This document shows, one piece after another, positions 41,829-52,573 of a stretch of DNA of 64,000 nt (position 1 is the first letter of the stretch; each line of letters starts with the position of its first letter). The stretch comes from Rhizopus arrhizus. Lineage: Eukaryota > Mucoromycota > Mucoromycetes > Mucorales > Rhizopodaceae. The translations under genes were made by a program, and so were the position numbers. Below the pieces are notes generated by a model. That model saw only the letters and a program-made list of their open reading frames with translations. It was not told the DNA's origin and searched no databases. The stretch is taken from the NCBI GenBank assembly GCA_024220505.1, contig JAKZZE010000006.1, positions 1,054,001 to 1,118,000 of the forward strand, given 5' to 3'.

Positions 41829-44800
41829 GGTCGGTTGCTTTTGATAACTCACAGAAGAATGGTCAACTGAACACCCAAAAAGATATAAAACCCATTAAAA
41901 CCCCTAAACAACAACAGCTCAACGCAATATTAACAGATAAATACAATAACAAACAAAAGGATCTCTATGCAGCAATCAGACCAGAAAGACCTCCTGACGT
42001 TGCCACAACTACACCCTATCCTAACTCTAGACCCACAAACAAAGAAAAAGGAAAGCAAGTAGCAAAACCTACCATAACCAGAAAAGTCACTACACGAAGT
42101 CATATCGAAGAAGTGAAAAATCCCACGCCAGTACAACAAACGCAACCCACTCGAACTGAAGCTATGGATACGGATCTTCCTATACAAGACAAGGTTAATA
42201 GTCGACTAAATAAACCAAGAACTAGAAGAATAGAGCCAGATATCAAATATGATATAGTCTCAGATGTATTAAAACAAAAAGCCGATATCGAAATTGGAGA
42301 TTTGATCACAGTAGCCCCATCTTTACGCAAAAAGCTTGTGGAAGAATGTAGACCAAAAAGAAAGCCAAGACAAGAAAGAAATAAACAAGCTACCCAACAA
42401 ACAATGGCTCTGATAGAAGACGAGGAAATCAATACCACTGCAGCCTACTCAACTGTGAGTATTGGAGACAAAAACATTAAAGCCCTAGTAGACAGTGGAG
42501 CATCAAAAACCTGTATGTCAAAGGCCCTAGCAGACGCTCTTGAATTAGAAATAGATTCAGCATCCGAAAACGTATTCACACTAGGAAATGGAACCAAGCA
42601 ACCCGCTCTCGGATTGATATACGACGTCCCAATTGAAGTCAAGGAAGACATGGTCATACCCTACACAATTGAAGTATTGCCATCATGCCCTTCACATCTT
42701 ATACTAGGAAGCAATTGGTTAAACCGTGCTAAAGCCAAGATTGATTTCAATAGCTCTTCATTAAAAGTCAAATATAAAAACCAAAAGGCAGAACTACCAA
42801 TACACTTCATACGAAAAAGTACACCGTTACCCAAAATGAAAACATTCCATCAAGACTATCAACATCCTATAAGTCTCACGAACTCACATTCCGATAAGCA
42901 TGTGCATTTTGAAGATAGCGATTCAGAAGGAAGTTACTCATCAACCGAAGAGGAATCTGAATCAGAAAGCGAAGAAACCAGTGACGATGATATAGAAATG
43001 GAAGTAACAGCCTTAGAAAGAAGTTATGAACAAGAATCATTGCAAGTTTTGGAAAATGACAAATACGAGGAAGTAGTTATAACAAATTCACAAGAAATGT
43101 ATTCGATAAAGTCAACAGACACAGGACTTTTAGTACAAGCGCATTCATCGAAACATATCAGCTTAGACAAATCCAAAGAAGACACTCAGAACATACAATA
43201 TGACTTTTACATTACACATCCAAAGTTAATGCAGTCTTCAGGATATTTTGATCAGTCATCTTCATTCATAATCAACAAAAAGTCACTCGACATACGCATA
43301 TATAATCGCACAGAAAATGATATTTATCTAGAACCTGGTGAAGAAATTGGAATATTGGAAGGTCATGATCTAAATGACGATACAATAATCAAAGCATATG
43401 AAGTAGACAGAAACTCGACATTATGCACTTTAGAACACGATAATATTGAACAAAATCTAAACAAGGAAGAACAAGATACGCTAAAGCCACAGCTATTGGA
43501 AAAACTAGAAATAGGAGATATAAATAAATCAATGAAAGAAGAACTGCTTAAGTTACTGAAAAGATACCAGCATATATTTGACTGGGACAACGATACAATT
43601 GGACGCACAAACCTAATCAATCACAAGATTATCATAGAAGAAAATACATTACCTATTAGTCACCGCCCGTACAGAATCAGTCCTTTGGAAGCAGATCACC
43701 TTCAAAAGGAATTGGATAAATATTGTAAATTAGGAGTTATATCACCATCGAATAGCCCGTGGGCAGCACCAGTGATATTAGTAAAGAAGAAGAATGGTGA
43801 TTACAGAATGGTCATAGATTACAGAAAATTAAATGCAAAGACGAAGAAAGATGCATATCCTTTACCAAGAATAGATGACTTATTGGACACCCTAGGAAAA
43901 GCCAAAGTATTTTCAGCACTCGACATGCGCTCTGGTTTCCATCAAGTACCATTAGACGAGGATAGCAAGGAATTTACTGCTTTCACTACCAAATACGGAA
44001 CATATCACTATAATACCTTGCCTATGGGACTTGTAAATTCGCCAGCAACCTTCCAGCGTTTAATAGATTTATGTTTCCGTCCGCTAATGAACAAGTGCTT
44101 AGTAGCCTATATAGATGATCTTAATGTATACTCCCATAACGATCAAGAACATTTAATACATCTAGAACAAGTATTTCAGTGCATAGAAACCGCCAATCTC
44201 AAATTAAATCCAGAGAAATGTTTCTTCTTTAAAGATCATTTGAAATTTCTTGGATACATCGTTACCAACCAAGGCATACAAACCGATCCGGACAAAATAA
44301 AGAAGATTGTAGAATATCCAGTACCAACCACTATTACGCAAGTCAGATCTTTCTTAGGAATAGCATCATATTATCGAAGATTTATAAAGAATTTTGCAGC
44401 TATTGCAAGGCCGTTACATGACCAAACTAAAACAAAAAAGAAAATTCCGTGGACACTAGAGACAACTGCTTCATTTGAAACACTCAAGGAACTGTTAACA
44501 ACTGCACCTGTATTAGCAAGACCAGATTTTAACCGAAGTTTTATCTTGGTCACAGACGCCTCAAAGTTAGGACTAGGATGTGTCTTAACTCAACTCGACG
44601 ATGATGGAAAAGAACATCCCATTATATATGCAAGTCGTGGACTTAAACCTAACGAAGCCAACTATGCACCCACAAAATTAGAATGCTTAGCAGTTATTTG
44701 GGCAGTAAAACTCTTTAGACCATATTTACTTGGAAAGAAATTCATGATCATTACGGATCACTCAGCCTTAACTGGACTTCTCAAGACACCAAACCCAACC

Positions 44801-44911
44801 GGAATAATAGCCCGATGGATCGTCACATTATCAGAATACGACTTTGAAATTAAATATAGACCTGGACGTGTCAACGAAAGTGCAGATTTCCTGTCAAGGC
44901 TTGGATATTAA
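41821..44911 (+). CDS. pol: R4 pol: protease, RT, RNase H (expressed by -1 frameshift)
   Basis: The frame is open from the slippery site to the TAA at 44911. An N-terminal linker (LKQKADIEIGDLITVAPSLR) precedes the protease motif ALVDSGASKTCMSK. A very acidic Ser/Glu stretch follows at about 42900-43000. RT contains FSALDMRSGFHQ, LPMGLVNSPATFQ and AYIDDLNVYS; RNase H starts LVTDASKLGLGCVL and ends in a typical ITDHSALTGL block. There is no integrase in this ORF, which stops just after RNase H. The integrase follows 300 bp later in another frame. Confidence 0.93.
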
Positions 44912-45029
44912 TCAACTACATGGAGGATGGGAGGGTAGATGATACATAAACTCAAGAAAAATCCAAAAACAACACAAAATACGCATAAAAAAAAAATTCA
45001 TATTATCAACTACATGGAGGATGGGAGGG
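44911..45029 (+). repeat. Duplicated purine-rich 25-mer between RNase H and integrase
   Basis: ATCAACTACATGGAGGATGG with following GAGGG occurs at 44911-44935 and again at 45005-45029. Each copy is a purine-rich tract similar to plus-strand primers, so it could be a central polypurine tract. It may also be the scar of the duplication that separated integrase from pol. Confidence 0.8.
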
Positions 45030-45219
45030 GAAGTTGAAACAAAATATACAAGATCATCAAAAACAATAGAAAATTTCAAAAATCATAAGAGGAAGGCCAG
45101 CCCCAGAAAACAAACAGTCGTGAGAAGAAAAAACTTTAACAGCACTAAAATTGGAAATATCACACATAAAAATCAAGACCCTGAAACAATAACATATCAA
45201 GAACTTCATATTACCAAAA

Positions 45220-45707
45220 ATGGAACAACAGCAAATTGACATCGTGAAACAATATCTGCAAGAGTTGAAACTACCAGAAGATATCACGCACAAACAGAAA
45301 ATATACTTACAGAAGCAAGCACATAAGTTTACCATATACAAGGATAATCTGTATAGATACAACACCGAAAACGGAATAATACGAAAAGTACTGAACAAGC
45401 AAGAAGCTGAAGAAATCATGTACTCATATCATCAACACCCTCTTGGTGGACATTTGGCATATAACAATACACTACACAAAATCGCATCACGTTATTATTG
45501 GGAAAATATGACCAAGGACATAATGGAATATGTAAAGAAATGTCACAGATGTCAAAGACATGGGAAAAAGTCGCTAAAAGAAGAATTATACCCTGTGCCA
45601 GTATCAGTAAAACCTTTCGATCGCATCGCTTTAGACGTTAAACATGTACAAGCTTCGCGATCCGGAAACAGATATATCATAGCAGGAATCGACTACCTTA
45701 CTAAATA
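45220..45707 (+). pseudogene. R4 integrase, N-terminal segment
   Basis: The ATG at 45220 (MEQQQIDIV) opens a frame of its own. The HHCC finger is complete (HQHPLGGHLAYNN...KKCHRCQRHG), and the first catalytic Asp (RIALDVKHVQ) is present. The frame is cut at TA (45706-45707) in the codons of LTKY by a mariner end. The next segment of the protein is found in reverse at 47970-48362 and the last at 50627-51096. Confidence 0.9.
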
Positions 45708-47337
45708 CAGTAGCGGACAAAACTGGTGCACAAAAATTAAAATCAACATTGTATCTCCGCCATATGTCTGCGACTTTTGTGGCATATACCATCTGAAAGA
45801 CAGTCTAAAATATACATTATGTTATGTAAACCGGAACTGTGCCGGACATCCTTCAGGCATAAGGTCATTTTTAGTGATTTTTTTGCATATTTCAATTTTC
45901 GCCAAAAATATGGTGCTTGTCTAGCCTTCTTTCAATTTTCCCCATATCTCTCCCGTTTGCTTTCAGATTTCACAGCATATTAGTAAATTTTAGTAGCTCT
46001 TAAAAAATATATAAAACTGTACTTATTTTGTGTTTCCCATTGAGTCCCCCCTTTTGTTTTTACCCTATTCACTATAACAAAGTACTAGCCTTATATGTTT
46101 AAGAAATAAGCAACTGTAAAAACGAAACTCTGAGATCTCGAACACGCCTAGTTCGTACGACAACAGATATTTCTAGAGTAACAAGGATCTCTAAATGGAC
46201 AATCAACAGGAGAAAGAGGGAAGAAAGAAACTTTATGTCTTGTGATCATGAAGGTCTCCCGCTTTTAGTCTGAAAAGTTACTAGCTCAGTCATCAACCTA
46301 AAGCTTGGACAAGGTCCGTTACACACAGTTTCTGATGCTCAGCACATTTCGAGGACCTTAAGATACAGTATTAGCAGACTGTTAGTCTGAAGGCACTGTA
46401 GGAAGCTAGATTTTGAGTCTGGAAGTAAGGAATCGAAGAATTTCATCAGCTGTATTAGCCGGAAAAAGCGATGAATGTGGTATCACGACAAGCCATTGTA
46501 TACTATAGAGGGCTGGAAGTCTGCTATCTTTAGCAATGAAACAAATATGAACATTATGGATGCAGACAGTATACACTAATATTGAAAGCAAGTCGAGCAA
46601 CCTGAGCGATTTTTTCACGGTGATCAAACAATGAAGCATGCTGGCTGCTCTGTTATGTTTTAAGGCTGTATTAGATATTGAGGACCAGAATATGTGTGTC
46701 AGGTATACGATGGTATAATGAACTCATAAATATACACATATATTTGGCTTACTTCATACCACAAAAGCCTAGCGTATAGTAGTCTAAAACGTCGTAATCT
46801 CTCGTTTCAGTATGACAATGACACAAGGCACAAGTCAACGCATGTCATAAACTCAATATTTGATAACAGCGCTTCTGTGCTACAAGTTTAGCCGCCACTA
46901 ATCCCGGCCTAAGTCCGCTTAAGCATGCCAGGTGGCAATTGATGGCAAAGGTATGATGATACGACACTAGATCAAAAAGGGTCGATGATCTTTGGAAAAG
47001 AATAGTTAAAGAGCCGGGTTCTTTTACTGAAAATGATATACACGCATATTATTAGCATATGCAAAGAAGAATATCCGATAATATCAAGAGATGAGATGAT
47101 TATATAAAGTCTAAGATTTTAGCCACTTTTGCGGTTTTTAGAAAATATAAGATTTTATAAATTCAAAGCACGCTTATCGCTCAGTTTTAACAATGTCATG
47201 CTTAGAACATACATAGATTACAATGACTAGTATATCCTCCTTCTAGTACAGTTTCATGACTATTGCAGTTACCATGAGCAGGTAATGGTAGTTAAAAGCT
47301 AAAAAAAAGTTTTGTGCACCAGTTTTGTCCGCTACTG
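45708..47337 (+). mobile_element. Decayed Tc1/mariner element M5, left copy
   Basis: The copy starts CAGTAGCGGACAAAACTGG at 45708 and ends with the inverse at 47337, about 1.63 kb. It holds a heavily mutated Tc1-type transposase on the plus strand. Recognisable blocks are EGWKSAIFSNETNMNIM near 46510, GPEYVCQVYDG near 46685 and QYDNDTRHKSTHV near 46815, with several stops and shifts. It cannot make its own enzyme. Confidence 0.87.
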
Positions 47338-47969
47338 TACGATGGTATAATGAACTCATAAATATACACATATATTTGGCTTACTTCATACCACAAAAGC
47401 CTAGCGTATAGTAGTCTAAAACGTCGTAATCTCTCGTTTCAGTATGACAATGACACAAGGCACAAGTCGACGCATGTCACAAACTCAATATTTGATAACA
47501 GCGCTTCTGTGCTACAAGTTTAGCCGCTACTAATCCCGGCCTAAGTCCGCTTAAGCATGCCAGGTGGCAATTGATGGCAAAGGTATGATGATAAGACACT
47601 AGATCAAAAAGGGTCGATGATCTTTGGAAAAGAATAGTTAAAGAGCCGGGTTCTTTTACTGAAAATGATATACACGCATATTATTAGCATATGCAAAGAA
47701 GAATATCCGATAATATCAAGAGATGAGATGATTATATAAAGTCTAAGATTTTAGCCACTTTTGCGGTTTTTAGAAAATATAAGATTTTATAAATTCAAAG
47801 CACGCTTATCGCTCCGTTTTAACAATGTCATGCTTAGAACATACATAGATTACAATGACTAGTATATCCTCCTTCTAGTACAGTTTCATGACTATTGCAA
47901 TTACCATGAGCAGGTAATGGTAGATAAAAGCTAAAAAAAAGTTTTGTGCACCAGTTTTGTCCGCTACTG
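47338..47969 (+). repeat. 632-bp tandem duplication of the M5 end
   Basis: This segment repeats 46706-47337 with a few base differences and ends in the same CTACTG-TA terminus. The join is at a TAC shared by the element end and the internal sequence TACGATGG. Confidence 0.92.
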
Positions 47970-48362
47970 TATGTCGAATGGTGTCTTCGGTTCATACCCA
48001 TATAGTAAGAAAAATGGTGTATTCTTTGTTGATCCTTGTTTAATGGTTCGATAGGCAAATAGTGCAGCTGGTAAGTACAAGTCCCAATCGTCCTTTTCTT
48101 CTTTTGTACGCTTTTGTAGGATTTGTCCTAGAGTTCTGTTGAAACGTTCAATCAATCCATTGCTTTGAGGATTGTATGGTGTAGTGGTCTTGTGAATAAT
48201 CGAAAAATTCTTGCATACTTGTTGTATCAGCTTGCTAACAAATGGTTTGCCATTATCCGAAACTATAATTGTGGGACAACCATGTCTACATATGATTTCT
48301 TCGTATAAGAATAAAGCGATTTCTGATGCAGTTTGGAAACGAATGGGTCTTGCTTCCACATA
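47970..48362 (-). pseudogene. R4 integrase, middle segment, inverted
   Basis: On the minus strand this 393-bp piece, bounded by TA on both sides, encodes the integrase core with IVSDNGKPF (second Asp) and SNGLIERFNRT (catalytic Glu). Its two edges join in frame to the segments ending at 45707 and starting at 50627 if it is turned round. It is therefore a piece of the same gene flipped in place, not a separate gene. Confidence 0.93.
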
Positions 48363-50626
48363 CAGTAGCGGACAAAACTGGTGCACAAAACTTTTTTTTA
48401 GCTTTTATCTACCATTACCTGCTCATGGTAATTGCAATAGTCATGAAACTGTACTAGAAGGAGGATATACTAGTCATTGTAATCTATGTATGTTCTAAGC
48501 ATGACATTGTTAAAACGGAGCGATAAGCGTGCTTTGAATTTATAAAATCTTATATTTTCTAAAAACCGCAAAAGTGGCTAAAATCTTAGACTTTATATAA
48601 TCATCTCATCTCTTGATATTATCGGATATTCTTCTTTGCATATGCTAATAATATGCGTGTATATCATTTTCAGTAAAAGAACCCGGCTCTTTAACTATTC
48701 TTTTCCAAAGATCATCGACCCTTTTTGATCTAGTGTCTTATCATCATACCTTTGCCATCAATTGCCACCTGGCATGCTTAAGCGGACTTAGGCCGGGATT
48801 AGTAGCGGCTAAACTTGTAGCACAGAAGCGCTGTTATCAAATATTGAGTTTGTGACATGCGTCGACTTGTGCCTTGTGTCATTGTCATACTGAAACGAGA
48901 GATTACGACGTTTTAGACTACTATACGCTAGGCTTTTGTGGTATGAAGTAAGCCAAATATATGTGTATATTTATGAGTTCATTATACCATCGTACAGTAG
49001 CGGACAAAACTGGTGCACAAAACTTTTTTTTTAGCTTTTAACTACCATTACCTGCTCATGGTAACTGCAATAGTCATGAAACTGTACTAGAAGGAGGATA
49101 TACTAGTCATTGTAATCTATGTATGTTCTAAGCATGACATTGTTAAAACTGAGCGATAAGCGTGCTTTGAATTTATAAAATCTTATATTTTCTAAAAACC
49201 GCAAAAGTGGCTAAAATCTTAGACTTTATATAATCATCTCATCTCTTGATATTATCGGATATTCTTCTTTGCATATGCTAATAATATGCGTGTATATCAT
49301 TTTCAGTAAAAGAACCCGGCTCTTTAACTATTCTTTTCCAAAGATCATCGACCCTTTTTGATCTAGTGTCGTATCATCATACCTTTGCCATCAATTGCCA
49401 CCTGGCATGCTTAAGCGGACTTAGGCCGGGATTAGTGGCGGCTAAACTTGTAGCACAGAAGCGCTGTTATCAAATATTGAGTTTATGACATGCGTTGACT
49501 TGTGCCTTGTGTCATTGTCATACTGAAACGAGAGATTACGACGTTTTAGACTACTATACGCTAGGCTTTTGTGGTATGAAGTAAGCCAAATATATGTGTA
49601 TATTTATGAGTTCATTATACCATCGTATACCTGACACACATATTCTGGTCCTCAATATCTAATACAGCCTTAAAACATAACAGAGCAGCCAGCATGCTTC
49701 ATTGTTTGATCACCGTGAAAAAATCGCTCAGGTTGCTCGACTTGCTTTCAATATTAGTGTATACTGTCTGCATCCATAATGTTCATATTTGTTTCATTGC
49801 TAAAGATAGCAGACTTCCAGCCCTCTATAGTATACAATGGCTTGTCGTGATACCACATTCATCGCTTTTTCCGGCTAATACAGCTGATGAAATTCTTCGA
49901 TTCCTTACTTCCAGACTCAAAATCTAGCTTCCTACAGTGCCTTCAGACTAACAGTCTGCTAATACTGTATCTTAAGGTCCTCGAAATGTGCTGAGCATCA
50001 GAAACTGTGTGTAACGGACCTTGTCCAAGCTTTAGGTTGATGACTGAGCTAGTAACTTTTCAGACTAAAAGCGGGAGACCTTCATGATCACAAGACATAA
50101 AGTTTCTTTCTTCCCTCTTTCTCCTGTTGATTGTCCATTTAGAGATCCTTGTTACTCTAGAAATATCTGTTGTCGTACGAACTAGGCGTGTTCGAGATCT
50201 CAGAGTTTCGTTTTTACAGTTGCTTATTTTCTTAAACATATAAGGCTAGTACTTTGTTATAGTGAATAGGGTAAAAACAAAAGGGGGGACTCAATGGGAA
50301 ACACAAAATAAGTACAGTTTTATATATTTTTTAAGAGCTACTAAAATTTACTAATATGCTGTGAAATCTGAAAGCAAACGGGAGAGATATGGGGAAAATT
50401 GAAAGAAGGCTAGACAAGCACCATATTTTTGGCGAAAATTGAAATATGCAAAAAAATCACTAAAAATGACCTTATGCCTGAAGGATGTCCGGCACAGTTC
50501 CGGTTTACATAACATAATGTATATTTTAGACTGTCTTTCAGATGGTATATGCCACAAAAGTCGCAGACATATGGCGGAGATACAATGTTGATTTTAATTT
50601 TTGTGCACCAGTTTTGTCCGCTACTG
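48363..50626 (-). mobile_element. M5, right inverted copy with duplicated end
   Basis: 48363-48994 is the inverse of 47338-47969, and 48995-50626 is the inverse of 45708-47337. Base differences between the two 632-bp units are shared by the mirrored copies, so both arms derive from one structure. The arms form a palindrome of 2.26 kb each around the 393-bp centre. The outer end is followed by TA at 50627-50628. Confidence 0.93.
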
Positions 50627-51096
50627 TAGATCATCATGTGTATGAACGGAATTCACCCAAATTTGACGCTATCTTACGACACCGGACAATTCATCAAATA
50701 TACAATCTTAACAGAATAAGAGAAATGGCCGTACAAAACATACAACGAGCTCAAGAAACGCAGAAAAAGCAGATTGAAAAAAAGATACTAGATGAACGCA
50801 AGGAACTGAAACCACCGTTCAAATTAGGAGATATAGTCCTCATTTACCGAGATTATTTGTCAACATCATGGTCAGCAAAGTTACAAGATAAGTGGGAAGG
50901 ACCATACGTTATACAGCATATACTTGGAAAAGGAACATATCATATCAAAAGCATGAATCCTCATGATACAAAGCTTAGAAGAATACATGGAAACAGAATG
51001 AAACCTTATCTATTACCTAAAGTCCAATGGTGCCAAGAAAATGAAAGAAGCATCATGACCAACTTGGATGAACAAACAAATGATCTGCTTCAATGA
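50627..51096 (+). pseudogene. R4 integrase, C-terminal segment
   Basis: The segment continues the integrase in frame from DHHVYERNSP, through a basic helical part (RAQETQKKQIEKK), to a GPY/F-like module (KLQDKWEGPYVIQHILGKG), ending at 51096. A longer open frame starting at 50542 includes mariner sequence and is not real. No chromodomain follows. Confidence 0.88.
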
Positions 51097-51209
51097 AGAG
51101 TACTGATGACCTCCAACTCAATAACATAAACAAAAGAAGAGAATCAAAAACAATATATAAAGACAAGGAAAATTCAAAAAAAAAAAGAAAATAATAATAA
51201 CACCAAAAC

Positions 51210-51854
51210 ATGAACGCTACAAATAATAACAAGTGCCTTTCAAAAGATTTCTCTATGGATATGGACGCTTACCTGATAAAAATCTACAAGGAACAAGGTT
51301 ATGAAGTTACCATGACTGCTATAATGGATTTCTTAATGATGTGGGAAGACTGTAATGTCGGCCCTACCGAAGTACTGTATGAAATAGACGGTATAACCTG
51401 TACAAGAGAAGAATACGCCGTATATACAATTAAAAACATAAGCGCAATGGTGAGCGCAGAGAAAGATGAAGGTGACATCTATGAAGCAAACTGGGAAGAT
51501 GAAGATGATTTGGAACTGTTGAAAAATCTAGAAGAACTTATCAAGAATCAACATAAGCAGTTTGTAGATACTCTACATGAATTTGAAAGAATACAGGAAT
51601 TAAAAGAACAACTGTGTGATCTACTTGCTACGAACATTAATCATTGGGCACATTTTCGGTTCAGAAGACCCAACGATACCCCAGAATCAGTAACAGCATA
51701 CTTAGCAGCAAAGCAAATTATGTTGAAAGCCATCATACCAGATTACAGATTATATCGCGCCTTAACCCTCAAGATCAAACAGAAAGACAATTGGGCCAGA
51801 ATCGTGGGCGATTCTTCTGGTATTGCGGGGATCTGTGACCAAAGTAGGCAGTAA
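51210..51854 (+). CDS. Extra ORF between integrase and 3' LTR of R4 (214 aa)
   Basis: An ATG in ACCAAAACATG context opens a 214-codon frame that ends inside the 3' LTR, so the last seven codons are LTR sequence. The protein is acidic in the middle (YEANWEDEDDLELLKNLEEL) with a heptad-like stretch that may form a coiled coil. There is no signal peptide or membrane segment, so it is not an envelope protein. I do not recognise a family. The frame is unbroken although the integrase is destroyed. It could be an accessory protein or a displaced piece of gag/pol. Confidence 0.65.
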   Translation: MNATNNNKCLSKDFSMDMDAYLIKIYKEQGYEVTMTAIMDFLMMWEDCNVGPTEVLYEIDGITCTREEYAVYTIKNISAMVSAEKDEGDIYEANWEDEDDLELLKNLEELIKNQHKQFVDTLHEFERIQELKEQLCDLLATNINHWAHFRFRRPNDTPESVTAYLAAKQIMLKAIIPDYRLYRALTLKIKQKDNWARIVGDSSGIAGICDQSRQ

Positions 51855-52325
51855 AGAGGTTACACGAAGCAAAAGTGAAAGAAGTCGAAAAGTGAAAAAA
51901 GTCAAAAAGTGAAAAAAGTCAAAAAGTGAAAAAAGTCAAAAAGTGAAAAAGGTCAAAAAAATGAAAAAAGTCAAAAAAAAAAAAAAAATTATTATTATAT
52001 ATATATATCCCCAACCATTCAGTCAAGGAAGAAAAATTAGTCAAGTTCTTTTATATTTTTATATATACTTAACTCAATAAAGCAGGCTAACTTACTCATA
52101 AAAGTTCCTGATCTCTTATTTTACTTTACTTTTTATATTATTTTATCAAGAAACATCGTATTGATCTTACATATAAGATCTGGTGGTCACTACTTAACAA
52201 GCATCCGCTTAAATTCTATATAAAACAACAACTTACAAGGCAATCTTAACCTTACAATCAAGCTTTACAAGCAAACTTTACTCAAATTAACTCACTTACA
52301 ACAAGCCAATCTATATAAAATAACA
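51834..52325 (+). repeat. 3' LTR of R4 (492 bp, internally deleted)
   Basis: It matches the 5' LTR at both ends but lacks the segment corresponding to about 39807-40220, including the TATA motif. The break lies in ATATAT repeats. The GTGAAAAAAGTC units are more numerous here. GCGGGGATC before it is the likely polypurine tract. Confidence 0.88.
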
Positions 52326-52338
52326 ATGGATATTTGTG

Positions 52339-52573
52339 TGTCACATCTTTTGATTCTACTTTTGGTATGTTAAACAAGAATTCCTTTTCAAGTAATTATT
52401 AGCAAGTTACCATTGATGACTCACAAGAAGTAGAAGTATTATGAACCATGACTCACAAGAAGTACTTAGCAACTATCAAGATGACTCATGTTAAATAATG
52501 ACTGTATATGAATTACCTTTGTATTTTAATATAAATAGCCCTGAATAATAACAGTAATAAAAGACATCATCTA
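52339..52573 (+). repeat. LTR 5' part, TGTCACATC family
   Basis: This sequence begins TGTCACATCTTTTGATTC, a diverged relative of the R3 LTR, and carries TATAAATAGCC near 52540. It stops at the TA of mariner M2. What follows on the other side of M2 belongs to a different LTR family. Confidence 0.65.

Larger units (their letters stand above)
39682..52325 (+). mobile_element. Ty3/Gypsy retrotransposon R4 with inserted mariners
   Basis: The element starts TGTGACCAAAGTAGG and ends AAAATAACA, flanked by ATGG at 39678-39681 and 52326-52329. It carries gag, a protease-RT-RNase H ORF in the -1 frame, a separate integrase ORF and an extra 3' ORF. Two inverted mariner copies at 45708-50626 split the integrase. 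Without them the element is about 7.7-8.1 kb. The 5' LTR is 858 bp and the 3' LTR only 492 bp because of an internal deletion. Confidence 0.92.

Noticed and set aside
46406..46639. 77-codon ORF on the minus strand, with an identical copy at 49694-49927 on the plus strand
   Set aside because: Both are antisense to the decayed M5 transposase, whose conserved blocks read in the opposite direction. The identity only reflects the palindrome.
48211..48498. 95-codon plus-strand ORF, and the minus-strand frame at 47834-48058
   Set aside because: They bridge the inverted integrase segment and mariner end sequence and have no conserved domain.
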